From: JAMXLO01 sp963791495
GTDB taxonomy: Bacteria > Pseudomonadota > Alphaproteobacteria > Acetobacterales > Acetobacteraceae
NCBI GenBank assembly: GCA_963791495.1
Contig: CAWBST010000023.1
Coordinates: 62,001-126,000 of the forward strand
DNA: 64,000 nucleotides
Reading direction: 5' to 3'
Below, piece after piece: positions 49,556-57,617 of the stretch. The position numbers and the translations under genes are program-made. The notes below the pieces were generated by a model that did no database searches, was not told the DNA's origin, and worked only from the letters and a program-made list of their open reading frames with translations. The stretch's first letter is position 1. Every line of letters starts with the position of its first letter.

Positions 49556-50200
49556 ATGCTGTTCGAATTCGACAACACGCCCAACGAGAACATCTACAAG
49601 CTGCTGGTTTCGACAGTGGTCCCGCGACCGATTGCCTGGGTGACCACGCAGGACATCGATGGTTCCGTGAATGCCGCGCCGTTCTCCTTCTTCAATGCCG
49701 TGTCGGGCAATCCGCCGGTCGTGGCGGTCGGCATCGGCGGCCGTGGGCCAGGCGACGTGAAGGATACGGGCGGCAATATCCGTCGCACTGGCCAGTTCGT
49801 CGTGAACCTTGTCAGCAATGCGCTCGCCGAGAAGATGAACATCACCGCGATCGATTTCGACAAGCAGGTGAATGAGTTGGCCGAGGCAGGGCTGCACACT
49901 GCGGCTTCGTCGCGGGTGAAGCCGCCGCGCATCGCGGAAAGCCCGGTGTCGTTCGAATGCGAGCGGCTGGTGATTGTCGAGGTCGGCGTCGATCGCGCGG
50001 TGGTGCTGGGCAAGGTAGTGGCGATCCACGTGGCGGACGAGTTCGTCCTGGACAAGGACAAGTGCTACATCGACACACCGAAGCTTGATCTGATCGGACG
50101 CATGCACGGTCGCGGCTGGTACGCACGAACCACCGACCGCTTCGACATGCCGCGCATCAATGTGGATGACTGGCCGCTGCGGGCGAATGCCGCGGAGTAG
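49556..50200 (+). CDS. Flavin reductase family protein (FMN-binding split barrel)
   Basis: 214 residues. The FMN-binding flavin-reductase opening STVVPRPIAWVTTQDIDGSV and NAAPFSFFNAVSGNPPVVAV is clear, with QFVVNLVSNALAEKMNITAI following. The family includes flavoredoxins and HpaC-type reductases that supply reduced flavin to monooxygenases. No monooxygenase is adjacent, so a flavoredoxin-like or isomerising role is equally possible. The ATG follows aaggga by a few bases. Confidence 0.9.
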   Translation: MLFEFDNTPNENIYKLLVSTVVPRPIAWVTTQDIDGSVNAAPFSFFNAVSGNPPVVAVGIGGRGPGDVKDTGGNIRRTGQFVVNLVSNALAEKMNITAIDFDKQVNELAEAGLHTAASSRVKPPRIAESPVSFECERLVIVEVGVDRAVVLGKVVAIHVADEFVLDKDKCYIDTPKLDLIGRMHGRGWYARTTDRFDMPRINVDDWPLRANAAE

Positions 50201-50327
50201 CTGCTTGGGCGCCGTTGCGTCGATGCGACGGGAAAATGGTAGGGTCATCGAAATGTCGTGAGCTCACGCATCGCGGCACACTCGCCGGCGTTCCTGTGGT
50301 CGCATTTAGCGTGAACAGGAGCGATTG

Positions 50328-50642
50328 ATGATGAAATCCTTGCGCCTTCTCAGTTTTGCGGCCCTGCTGACGACCGGGACGGCAGCCATGAGCATGGCGG
50401 CGACCGACGCCAGTCAGGAATCGGCTGGCAGCAAGCAACAGAATATGCCGGCTACGGGCAGCGCTGCGCCAGCGACCAATCAGCGGATGAGCAACGGTGG
50501 GGTTGCCGGCCTGAGCGCTCAGACGCCGGGCAACGGCAACAAATACCCGAGTGTCGTCGGCCCGACCGGGTCAACACAGTCGGATGCAACCAATCCGAAC
50601 CGCACGGCGCCTAGCAGCGGCGGCGGCAACAGCGGTCACTGA
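50328..50642 (+). CDS. Small secreted low-complexity protein
   Basis: About 104 residues: a signal peptide (MMKSLRLLSFAALLTTGTAA) then a Ser/Gly/Asn/Gln-rich mature chain without cysteines, containing NMPATGSAAPATNQRMSNGG and SVVGPTGSTQSDATNPNRTA. It has an aggag site 6 bp before the ATG and its own strong terminator, so it is a genuine single-gene unit. The composition suggests a disordered periplasmic or exported peptide. No function is known. Confidence 0.75.
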   Translation: MMKSLRLLSFAALLTTGTAAMSMAATDASQESAGSKQQNMPATGSAAPATNQRMSNGGVAGLSAQTPGNGNKYPSVVGPTGSTQSDATNPNRTAPSSGGGNSGH

Positions 50643-50664
50643 ACTGCTGAGTTGAGATAAAGAG

Positions 50665-50696
50665 ACGGGCTGCGCTCGGCGCAGCCCGTTTTCTTT
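50665..50696 (+). terminator. Rho-independent terminator
   Basis: An 11-bp perfect stem ACGGGCTGCGC/GCGCAGCCCGT with a 3-nt TCG loop followed by TTTCTTTT. It ends the small secreted protein gene and probably also the minus-strand SpoVR operon, whose stop codon is 8 bp away. Confidence 0.9.
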
Positions 50697-50703
50697 TGGC
50701 TGG

Positions 50704-52275
50704 CTATGCGCCGTCGGGCTGCAGGATGCCACCGCGCGGTGTCGCTGCGTGCTCCTTCAGCACCGAGTCGGTGCCCGGGTCGACCTCCTTCAGCAGCACA
50801 TCATAGCCCCACAGATCGGCGAGGTGCTGCAGGACGAAGCGCGCGTCGCGCTCTTCCAGCAGTACGCGGTTCAGCGCGCGGTGATGCAGGATCAGGCGGC
50901 GGTCGCCGGCCAGGTTCACGTCCATCACCTGGATGTCGGGCAGTGCCCACGCGATGTCGTACTGCCGTGCCAGAGCACGCTGGATCTTACGATAGCCGCG
51001 CTCATCGTGGATCGCTTCGACGCTCAGAGTCGGTTCGTTAGCATCGTCCAGCACATGGAACAGCCCGAAGTCGCGGATCAGGCGTGGGCTGAGATACTGT
51101 AGGATGAAGCTCTCGTCGCGATAGTTCGCCCATACATCGCGCAGCACCGCCATCGGATCCGCGGACCCCGCGATGTCGGGGAACCAGTTCTGATCTTCCG
51201 CCGTCGGTTCGGTGCAGATGCGCTCGATGTCGCGCATCATGGCGAAGCCGAGTGCGTAAGGGTTGATGCCTGAGTAGCGCGGATCGTCGAAGTCCGGCTG
51301 GAACACCACGTTCGTGTGCGAGCGCAGGAACTCCACCATGTTGCCGTCGGTCAACTGCCCCTTTTCGTGGAGGCGGTTCATGATCCGATAGTGCGTGTAG
51401 GTCGCGCAGCCCTCGTTCATCAACTTGGTCTGCTGCTGCGGGTAGAGGTACTGCGCGATGATGCGGACGATGCGCAGAATCTCGCGCTGCCAGGGCTGCA
51501 GGCGTGGTGCGGTCTTCTCGAGGAAGTACAGCACATTCTCCTGCGGCAGCTGCAGCAGCGCGCGGCGGCGGTCGTCGAGCGACTTGTCTTCCTTCTCCGC
51601 GCTCCTGGCAGGAAGAGTACGCCACAGGTCATTGAACACCTGCTCTTCATGCAGGCGACGTTCCTTGGCGCGCTGCTCCTCGGAGCGCAGGTCGGCCGCG
51701 CGGCGGCGCGGATAGCGGTGGACGCCATGGCTCATCAGCGCATGTGCGGCGTCGAGCAGGCGTTCCACCTGCGTCTCGCCATAGCGCTCCTCGCACTGTG
51801 CGATATAGCCGCGGGCGAATTCCAGGTAGTCGAGGATGCCGTCGGCATCCGTCCACTGCTGGAAGACGTAGTTGTTCTTGAAGAAGTGATTGTGGCCGAA
51901 TGCAGCGTGGGCAATCACCAGCGTCTGCATCGTGGCCGTGTTCTCCTCCATGATGTAGCTGATGCATGGATTGGAGTTGATCACGATCTCATAGGCGAGG
52001 CCCTGCATGCCGGCGCGATACATCGCCTCGTTGCGGGCGAAGTGCTTGCCGAACGACCAGTGCTTGTAGAACAGCGGCATGCCGATCGAGGAATAGGCAT
52101 CCAGCATCTGCTCGGTGCCGATGATCTCGATCTGGTTGGGATATACGTTCAGGCCGAGTTCGCCGACAGCGATCTTCTCAATCGCATCGTGTACCTTCTG
52201 GATGGTGCCGAACTCCCAGTCGGCACCCTCGAACAACGGGCGCTCGGCCCGAATGCCGCCGCCGAAATCGTTCAT
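50704..52275 (-). CDS. SpoVR family protein (YcgB-like)
   Basis: 523 residues from the ATG at 52275, which overlaps the DUF444 stop (ATGA). The SpoVR signatures are all present: HDAIEKIAVGELGLNVYPNQ, IGMPLFYKHWSFGKHFARNE, MQGLAYEIVINSNPCISYIM, FFKNNYVFQQWTDADGILDY, and NEGCATYTHYRIMNRLHEKG. It is the third gene of the PrkA-DUF444-SpoVR set, conserved in many bacteria and linked in E. coli and other species to starvation or stress. Its biochemical role is unknown. Confidence 0.95.
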   Translation of the reverse strand: MNDFGGGIRAERPLFEGADWEFGTIQKVHDAIEKIAVGELGLNVYPNQIEIIGTEQMLDAYSSIGMPLFYKHWSFGKHFARNEAMYRAGMQGLAYEIVINSNPCISYIMEENTATMQTLVIAHAAFGHNHFFKNNYVFQQWTDADGILDYLEFARGYIAQCEERYGETQVERLLDAAHALMSHGVHRYPRRRAADLRSEEQRAKERRLHEEQVFNDLWRTLPARSAEKEDKSLDDRRRALLQLPQENVLYFLEKTAPRLQPWQREILRIVRIIAQYLYPQQQTKLMNEGCATYTHYRIMNRLHEKGQLTDGNMVEFLRSHTNVVFQPDFDDPRYSGINPYALGFAMMRDIERICTEPTAEDQNWFPDIAGSADPMAVLRDVWANYRDESFILQYLSPRLIRDFGLFHVLDDANEPTLSVEAIHDERGYRKIQRALARQYDIAWALPDIQVMDVNLAGDRRLILHHRALNRVLLEERDARFVLQHLADLWGYDVLLKEVDPGTDSVLKEHAATPRGGILQPDGA

Positions 52276-53577
52276 GCCTCGGCTCCCGTGGTGGCTTGCT
52301 TCTTGGCGAACAGCTCGCGGAACACCGGATAGATATCGCGCCGGTGTCCAACCTTGCGCATCGCCAAAGGCGCGCCGGTCTTGCAGATCGCGGTGTAGGT
52401 CTGCCAAAGGTCCGAGTTGCGGCGGATGAAGCCGGGCGGGAAGTGCTCGGAATCGCGGCCGACCTCGAGATAGGCGTAGTACTGGCAGACCGGCAGGATA
52501 TCGTTGGTCAGCAGTGCCGCCGTCTTGTCGTTGTCGGAGGCGGTGTTGTCGCCGTCCGACGCCTGCGCGGCGTAGATGTTCCACAGATCCGGGCTGTAGC
52601 GCTCGTCGATGACTCGCTGCATCTCCTCGAGGGCGGTCGATACGACGGTGCCGCCGGTCTCCGGAGAGTGGAAGAATGTATCCTCATCCACTTCCTGCGC
52701 CTGGTGCGTGTGGCGGATGAACACCACGTCGACGTGCTTGTAGCGGCGACGCAGGAAAATGTAGAGCAGCACATAGAACCGCTTGGCGAGGTCCTTCATG
52801 TGCTCGGTCATCGAGCCGGATACGTCCATCAGGCAGAACATCACCGCCTGCGCCACCGGCTTCGGCTGCGGCTCGAACTTGCGGTAGCGGACGTCGAGCG
52901 GGTCGATGTAGGGGATCAGCCCGGTGCGCCGCAGCTTGCGCTCCAGCTCTGCCTCCAGCTCGGTGCGACGCGCCTGTTCCTCGCCGTCGGGGCTGAGCGC
53001 GGCGATCTCGTCGCGCAGACGCTGCAGCTCATCCGGCTTCGGTCGCTTGAGTGCGATGCGCCGCGACAGGCTGTTGCGCACCGTGCGCAGCAGCGCGAGG
53101 TTGGCGGGCGAGCCAGTGACCGAATAGCCAGCGCGATGCCAGGACACGCTTTCGCTGTCGACCACGCGGCGCTTCGCGAGATCCGGCAGCTCGAGGTCTT
53201 CGAGAAACAGGTCGACGAACTCGTCGCGCGACAAGCGCGAAGCGGAAGTCGTCCTGCCCCTCGCCGTCGGGACTGCCCTCGGAGCCACCGCCCGAGCCGC
53301 CCTGCGGGCGGGGAATCGTGTCGCCCTCGATGTACTGCTTGTTGCCAGGCAGCAGGTGGTCGCGCATGCCGCCGGTGGCGCTGCGGTGGAACGCGGGTTC
53401 GTGCACGCCCTGCGCCGGCAACGCGACCTCACCGCCCTGATCGGCATCCTTGATGCTGCGGCTGGCCGAGCTCTCGTGCACCGCCTTGCGGATGAGCGAC
53501 TTGGCGCGGCGCATGAAGCGCTGCCGGTTGGCGAGGTTCTTGCCGCTGGGGTTTAGGCGTCGGTCAACGATGTGCAT
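52272..53577 (-). pseudogene. DUF444 (YeaH-like) VWA-domain protein with a +1 frameshift
   Basis: The gene starts MHIVDRRLNPSGKNLANRQR and reads through DTIPRPQGGSGGGSEGSPDG and GQDDFRFAL. At 53233-53234 (minus-strand text gcgcttgtcg) one extra T shifts the frame; without it the text reads FALSRDEFVDLFLEDLELPD and continues to 52272. The MIDAS motif DVSGSM lies in the downstream part with LAKRFYVLLYIFLRRRYKHV. Repaired length is about 434 residues, normal for the family. It sits between PrkA and SpoVR with the SpoVR start overlapping its stop. Confidence 0.88.
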
Positions 53578-53607
53578 GAAGTTGCCTGTTTCCAGCGGGG
53601 CCTTCCG

Positions 53608-55554
53608 TCACCCCGCCTGCTTGACGCGCATGTACCATTCGACCAGGCGGCGGACCTGCCGCTCGGTGTAGCCGCGGGCCACCATGCGATTGACGAACTC
53701 CGCGTGCTTCTTCTCGCTGTCGCTGTCCTTCTTGGACCCGAAGCTGATCACCGGAAGCAGCTCCTCTACCTGGCTGAACATGCGTCGCTCGATGACTTCG
53801 CGGATCTTCTCGTAGCTGGTCCAGGACGGGTTCTTGCCGTTGTTGTTGGCGCGCGCCCGCAGGCTGAACTTCACCACCTCGTTCCTGAAGTCCTTCGGGT
53901 TGGCGATTCCGGCAGGCTTCTCGACCTTCGTCAACTCCTGGTTCAGCAGCTCACGGTTCATGAGCTGACCGGTGTCCGCATCCTTGAAGTCGATATCCTC
54001 GATCCAGGCATCGGCGTAGGACACGTAGCGGTCGAACAGGTTCTGGCCGTAGTCGTGGTACGACTCGAGATAGGCCTTCTGGATCTCATTGCCGATGAAC
54101 TCGGCGTAACGTGGCGCAAGTTCGCCCTTGATGAACTCCAGGTAGCGCTTCTCGGTCTCCGTCGGGAGCTGCTCGCGACGGATTGCCTGCTCCAGCACAT
54201 ACATCAGATGCACCGGGTCGGCAGCGACTTCCGTCGTGTCATGGTTGAACGTCGCTGCCAGCACCTTGAAGGCGAATCGGGTGGAGGCGCCGTCCATGCC
54301 TTCCTCGACTCCCGCCGCGTCCTTGTATTCCTGCAGCGAGCGTGCGCGTGGATCGGTCTCCTTCAGGCTCTCTCCGTCGTAGACGCGCATCTTGCCGAAC
54401 AGCGTCGAGTTCTCATGCCGCCGCAGCCGCGTCAGCACCGAGAAGCGCGCCAGCATCTCCAACGTCGATGGCGCACAAGGCGACGCGGCGAGTTCGGAAC
54501 TGCGGACCAGCTTGTCGTAAATCTTCTGCTCTTCCGTCACCCGCAGGCAATACGGCACTTTGATCACGTAAATTCGGTCAATGAAGGCTTCGTTGTTGCG
54601 GTTGTTCTTGAAGGTCTGCCACTCCGCCTCGTTGGAGTGGGCGAGGATGATGCCGTGGAACGGGATGGCGCCGATGTTCTCGGTGCCGATGTAGTTGCCT
54701 TCCTGCGTTGCGGTCAGCAGCGGGTGCAGCATCTTGATCGGCGCCTTGAACATCTCGACGAACTCGAGCAGTCCCTGGTTGGCGCGATTGAGGCCGCCGG
54801 AATAGCTGTAGGCGTCCGGATCGTTCTGCGCATGCAACTCCAGCTTGCGGATATCGACCTTGCCCACAAGCGAGGAGATGTCCTGGTTGTTCTCGTCGCC
54901 TGGTTCCGTCTTGGCCACGGCGATCTGGCGCAGCCGCGAGGGATTCAGCTTGGCGACTCGGAACCGCGAGATGTCGCCCTCGAACTCGTCGAGGCGCTTG
55001 ATGCACCAGGGGCTCATCAGCCCGGTCAACCGCCGCTGTGGGATGCCGAAGCGATCCTCCAGCATCGGTCCCATGCGCTCCGGGTTGAACAGTCCGAGTG
55101 GGCTTTCAAACACCGGGCTCAATTGATCGCCCGCCTTCAGCACATAGACGGGATGCAGTTCCATCAGTGCCTTCAGCCGTTCGGCGAGCGACGACTTGCC
55201 GCCGCCGACGGGCCCAAGCAGGTACATGATCTGCTTGCGCTCTTCGAGACCTTGCGCCGCATGACGCAGGAAGCCGACGATTCGTTCGATCGTCTCTTCC
55301 ATGCCGTAGAATTCGGAGAACGCCGGATAGACCCGCATCGTACGGTTCATGAAGATGCGGCCGAGTTGGGCATCCTTCGCCGTGTCGACCATCTCCGGTT
55401 CGCCGATCGCGGCGAGCAGACGCTCGGTCGCGGTCGCGTACATCATCGGATCGTCGCGACATGCTTCCAGGTACTCTGGAAGCGTCATCTCGGCTTCGCG
55501 GTTTGCCTCGAAGCTTCTGGCGTAGGCTGCGAACAGGTCATCGACCGGATACAT
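53608..55554 (-). CDS. prkA: PrkA-family serine protein kinase (YeaG-like)
   Basis: A 648-residue AAA+-type kinase, full length. It starts MYPVDDLFAAYARSFEANRE and has the PrkA N-terminal box with Walker A GPVGGGKSSLAERL, then ETKDAQ-like and HGIILAHSNEAEWQTFKNNR (Walker B/sensor region). The C-terminal kinase-like domain holds ERRMFSQVEELLPVISFGSK. PrkA proteins phosphorylate protein substrates and act in sustained starvation. It is the first gene of the operon and a sigma-54-like site lies about 40 bp upstream of the ATG. Confidence 0.95.
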   Translation of the reverse strand: MYPVDDLFAAYARSFEANREAEMTLPEYLEACRDDPMMYATATERLLAAIGEPEMVDTAKDAQLGRIFMNRTMRVYPAFSEFYGMEETIERIVGFLRHAAQGLEERKQIMYLLGPVGGGKSSLAERLKALMELHPVYVLKAGDQLSPVFESPLGLFNPERMGPMLEDRFGIPQRRLTGLMSPWCIKRLDEFEGDISRFRVAKLNPSRLRQIAVAKTEPGDENNQDISSLVGKVDIRKLELHAQNDPDAYSYSGGLNRANQGLLEFVEMFKAPIKMLHPLLTATQEGNYIGTENIGAIPFHGIILAHSNEAEWQTFKNNRNNEAFIDRIYVIKVPYCLRVTEEQKIYDKLVRSSELAASPCAPSTLEMLARFSVLTRLRRHENSTLFGKMRVYDGESLKETDPRARSLQEYKDAAGVEEGMDGASTRFAFKVLAATFNHDTTEVAADPVHLMYVLEQAIRREQLPTETEKRYLEFIKGELAPRYAEFIGNEIQKAYLESYHDYGQNLFDRYVSYADAWIEDIDFKDADTGQLMNRELLNQELTKVEKPAGIANPKDFRNEVVKFSLRARANNNGKNPSWTSYEKIREVIERRMFSQVEELLPVISFGSKKDSDSEKKHAEFVNRMVARGYTERQVRRLVEWYMRVKQAG

Positions 55555-55593
55555 CGGCCGCTCCGTCAGTTAGGGGGACTGATCGTGCACTAA

Positions 55594-55610
55594 TGCAAGA
55601 TGGGTGCGAG
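55594..55610 (-). promoter_or_regulatory. Possible sigma-54 promoter of the prkA operon
   Basis: The minus-strand text ctcgcacccatcttgca fits TGGCACG-N4-TTGCA at 10 of 12 defined positions: TCGCACC-catc-TTGCA. The -12 element is perfect, but the -24 GG reads CG. The spacing to the prkA start (about 40 bp) is right. E. coli yeaG is reported to respond to nitrogen starvation through NtrC, which makes the site plausible, but the -24 mismatch keeps it tentative. Confidence 0.4.
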
Positions 55611-56262
55611 CGTAGCGTATCGAGTAGGCGTCGCGTGAATGTTTTTTCGCTTGGACATTCAGTTTGCATGCGTGGTGTGACGAGAACTGTCTCAGCCATG
55701 TTGGCCTCCTGTCCGGCTTGGCTGGCCGCTACACTGACCAAGGGACGAAGCGTGGTGACTTTGTGGCGGCTCACTATCACGTGCCGCTCGGCACGGTAAG
55801 GGACGGGCCATCCGGCTGCCGCGGATCGGCCCGCACACGGTCGCATATCGTCATGCGGGGGTCTGCCTGCCAACATATCGAGGGGTGCATCTATCAATTG
55901 ATATCATAATGTTACGCGCCACTCCTCAGAAGTTAACCGAAGAATGACGCAGGCGCGACGGTGTGCCGGTCCCATTCGCGTGCGCTCGTGTCACAAACCA
56001 GGGGGCAAGACAGGTAGGACACCGCGTCATTGCTGCAACCTCCCGACCCGGCGGCGCAATGGGCAAACGGGCGCCGAGTTTTCCAAACCTACACATGTAT
56101 TTCTAACATCGCGTTAACCTGCCGGCTGTGGGCCGCTTCACAGTGGCGCCGGGGCGTCTCGGCCACTCCCGGGCCGCCCGAGTTGGAGGGCGCGGCAGGC
56201 GCGCGAATCTTGGGCTAGATGCCAGAAGGCATGGCGGTACCTGCCTGCCACCTGTGCAAACT
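55611..56262. other. Long intergenic region upstream of prkA
   Basis: About 650 bp without a supportable gene. Short open frames on both strands lack ribosome sites and recognisable sequence. The region is less GC-rich than its surroundings around 55880-55950 and 56080-56120. It may hold regulator sites for prkA; no repeat or RNA gene was seen. Confidence 0.5.
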
Positions 56263-56511
56263 TCACGATTCGCGGTGCCGATCTCCGCGTGCGGCGGACA
56301 GCAACCCTTCCTCGGTTCCGCTATCAGGGGGGTTTGAGCCACGGCCGAGCAGCCGCACTGTCTGGCGGACCTGCTCGTAATAATGGCGGCATGCCTCGCA
56401 GCGAAACAGGTGCCACCACATGTCGAGGCGGGTGCGGAGCGACACGGCGCGCTCCAGATATTCCGTCACAAGTTCGCTCATGTCGCGGCAGGTTGGCACG
56501 ATGGACGACAT
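56263..56511 (-). CDS. Zinc-finger anti-sigma-like protein
   Basis: 82 residues. The ZAS-type metal motif HLFRCEAC (H-x3-C-x2-C), preceded by CRDMSELVTEYLERAVSLRT, matches the anti-sigma zf-HC2 domain that holds ECF sigma factors. No membrane segment is present, so it would be a soluble anti-sigma or redox sensor. It is transcribed away from the ECF sigma gene (start codons 107 bp apart), whereas sigma/anti-sigma pairs are normally co-transcribed. An alternative start is the ATG at 56481. Confidence 0.75.
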   Translation of the reverse strand: MSSIVPTCRDMSELVTEYLERAVSLRTRLDMWWHLFRCEACRHYYEQVRQTVRLLGRGSNPPDSGTEEGLLSAARGDRHRES

Positions 56512-56552
56512 CCCTCGCCAGGTGACGTGAATCCCTGAGACTCGGCAGCGAG

Positions 56553-56578
56553 GCGTACGTTACTGGACATCCGTACGC
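56553..56578. promoter_or_regulatory. Inverted repeat in the divergent sigma/anti-sigma promoter region
   Basis: GCGTACG (56553-56559) and CGTACGC (56572-56578) form a 7-bp inverted repeat with a 12-bp spacer, centred between the two divergent start codons. It is a candidate operator or a shared regulatory element. Seen directly; function inferred. Confidence 0.4.
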
Positions 56579-56618
56579 TTTCAACAGGCCTGAGCCGCCG
56601 ATCGCAGGCAGTCCACTC

Positions 56619-57389
56619 ATGCGTCAGACCGAGTTCGACGACCCGGAATTCCTCGCCCGACTGCGCCGCGGCGACGAACAGGCGTATCGGGTGCTGATCA
56701 GGCGATTCCATGGCTCGCTGACCGGCCTCGCCGCCTCGATCATCGGCAGCCGTGCCCAGGCGGAGGAGGTGGTGCAGGACGCCTGGCTCGCCGTGTTCTC
56801 CGGCATCGGCGGTTTCGAGGGTCGCTCCAGTCTGGTCACCTGGGTGTTCAGCATCGTGCTGAACCGCGCGCGAACGCGCGCCACGCGGGAAGGACGGCTG
56901 GTTGGCCTGCCGGCCTTGATGGAGGGAACCAGCCCAGGCGGCAGGGCTGTGGACGTTTCGGAATTCAAGCCCGACGGTCACTGGATTGAGGCGCCGCGGC
57001 TGTGGGACGAGATCAACCCGGAACGGATCGTTGGGGGGCGGCAGTTGTGGGATCACGTGATGGAGGCGATCGACCGGCTGCCGGCCGGGCAGCGCGCTGT
57101 CATCATCCTGCGTGACATGGAGGGCTGCGAAGCCGAGGAGGCGTGCACGCTGCTGGGCATCACTGCGGAGAATCAGCGGGTGCTGCTGCACCGTGCGCGC
57201 GGCCGCATCCGCCAGACGATCGATGCGGTGGTCGGTGCGCCGCGTCCTGCCGCGGCGCCGGCGGTGCGCCGGCGTGGGGGTGCTGCCACCACGACGCTGC
57301 ATCGCCTGGCAGTCTGGGCGAGATGCTGCTGTTGCCGGCTCGCACGCAATGATCCGGACTGGCCGGCCGGCGCAATGATGCTATCGTAG
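56619..57389 (+). CDS. ECF-type RNA polymerase sigma factor
   Basis: A 256-residue sigma-70 family protein. Region 2 reads YRVLIRRFHGSLTGLAASII and AEEVVQDAWLAVFSGIGGFE, then RSSLVTWVFSIVLNRARTRA. Region 4 reads IDRLPAGQRAVIILRDMEGC and LLGITAENQRVLLHRARGRI. A Pro/Arg-rich C-terminal extension with a cysteine cluster (ARCCCCRLARND) after about residue 210 is unusual. It is divergent from the zinc anti-sigma-like gene, which is probably its partner. Confidence 0.9.
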   Translation: MRQTEFDDPEFLARLRRGDEQAYRVLIRRFHGSLTGLAASIIGSRAQAEEVVQDAWLAVFSGIGGFEGRSSLVTWVFSIVLNRARTRATREGRLVGLPALMEGTSPGGRAVDVSEFKPDGHWIEAPRLWDEINPERIVGGRQLWDHVMEAIDRLPAGQRAVIILRDMEGCEAEEACTLLGITAENQRVLLHRARGRIRQTIDAVVGAPRPAAAPAVRRRGGAATTTLHRLAVWARCCCCRLARNDPDWPAGAMMLS

Positions 57390-57415
57390 CGCGGGGCATT
57401 TGCCGGGAGAGAGAG

Positions 57416-57604
57416 ATGGCACCACGAAAAAATCCTGTGAAAACGGGACGCAAGGCGCCCGCGTCGTCCGCGCCAAAGAAGCAGGGCGGCACCCGTCAGA
57501 ATGCACAACCATCGAGTGGCAGCGACAGCAATCGCCTGCTGCGCGAGGCGGCGTGGAGCCGAATGTTCGGGAAGGTCGAGTTGAAGAACCCGTTCACTCG
57601 TTAG
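57416..57604 (+). CDS. Small basic protein, unknown
   Basis: 62 residues, highly charged and Lys/Arg-rich at the start (MAPRKNPVKTGRKAPASSAP) with a C-terminal LLREAAWSRMFGKVELKNPF. A gggagag site lies 5 bp before the ATG, which supports translation. It lies between the sigma factor and the phosphotransferase operon. The basic N-terminus suggests nucleic-acid or acidic-protein binding, but this is only inference. Confidence 0.6.
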   Translation: MAPRKNPVKTGRKAPASSAPKKQGGTRQNAQPSSGSDSNRLLREAAWSRMFGKVELKNPFTR

Positions 57605-57617
57605 TTCGACGACCGGC

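Noticed and set aside
48029..50248. A 739-residue open frame antisense to the AsmA and flavin reductase genes
   Set aside because: It runs across two well-supported genes and their gap, has no recognisable domain, and its His/Arg/Gln-rich composition is what antisense of high-GC coding DNA produces.
53572..55593. A 673-residue open frame antisense to prkA
   Set aside because: The opposite strand is a full-length PrkA with all motifs; the antisense frame has no signature.
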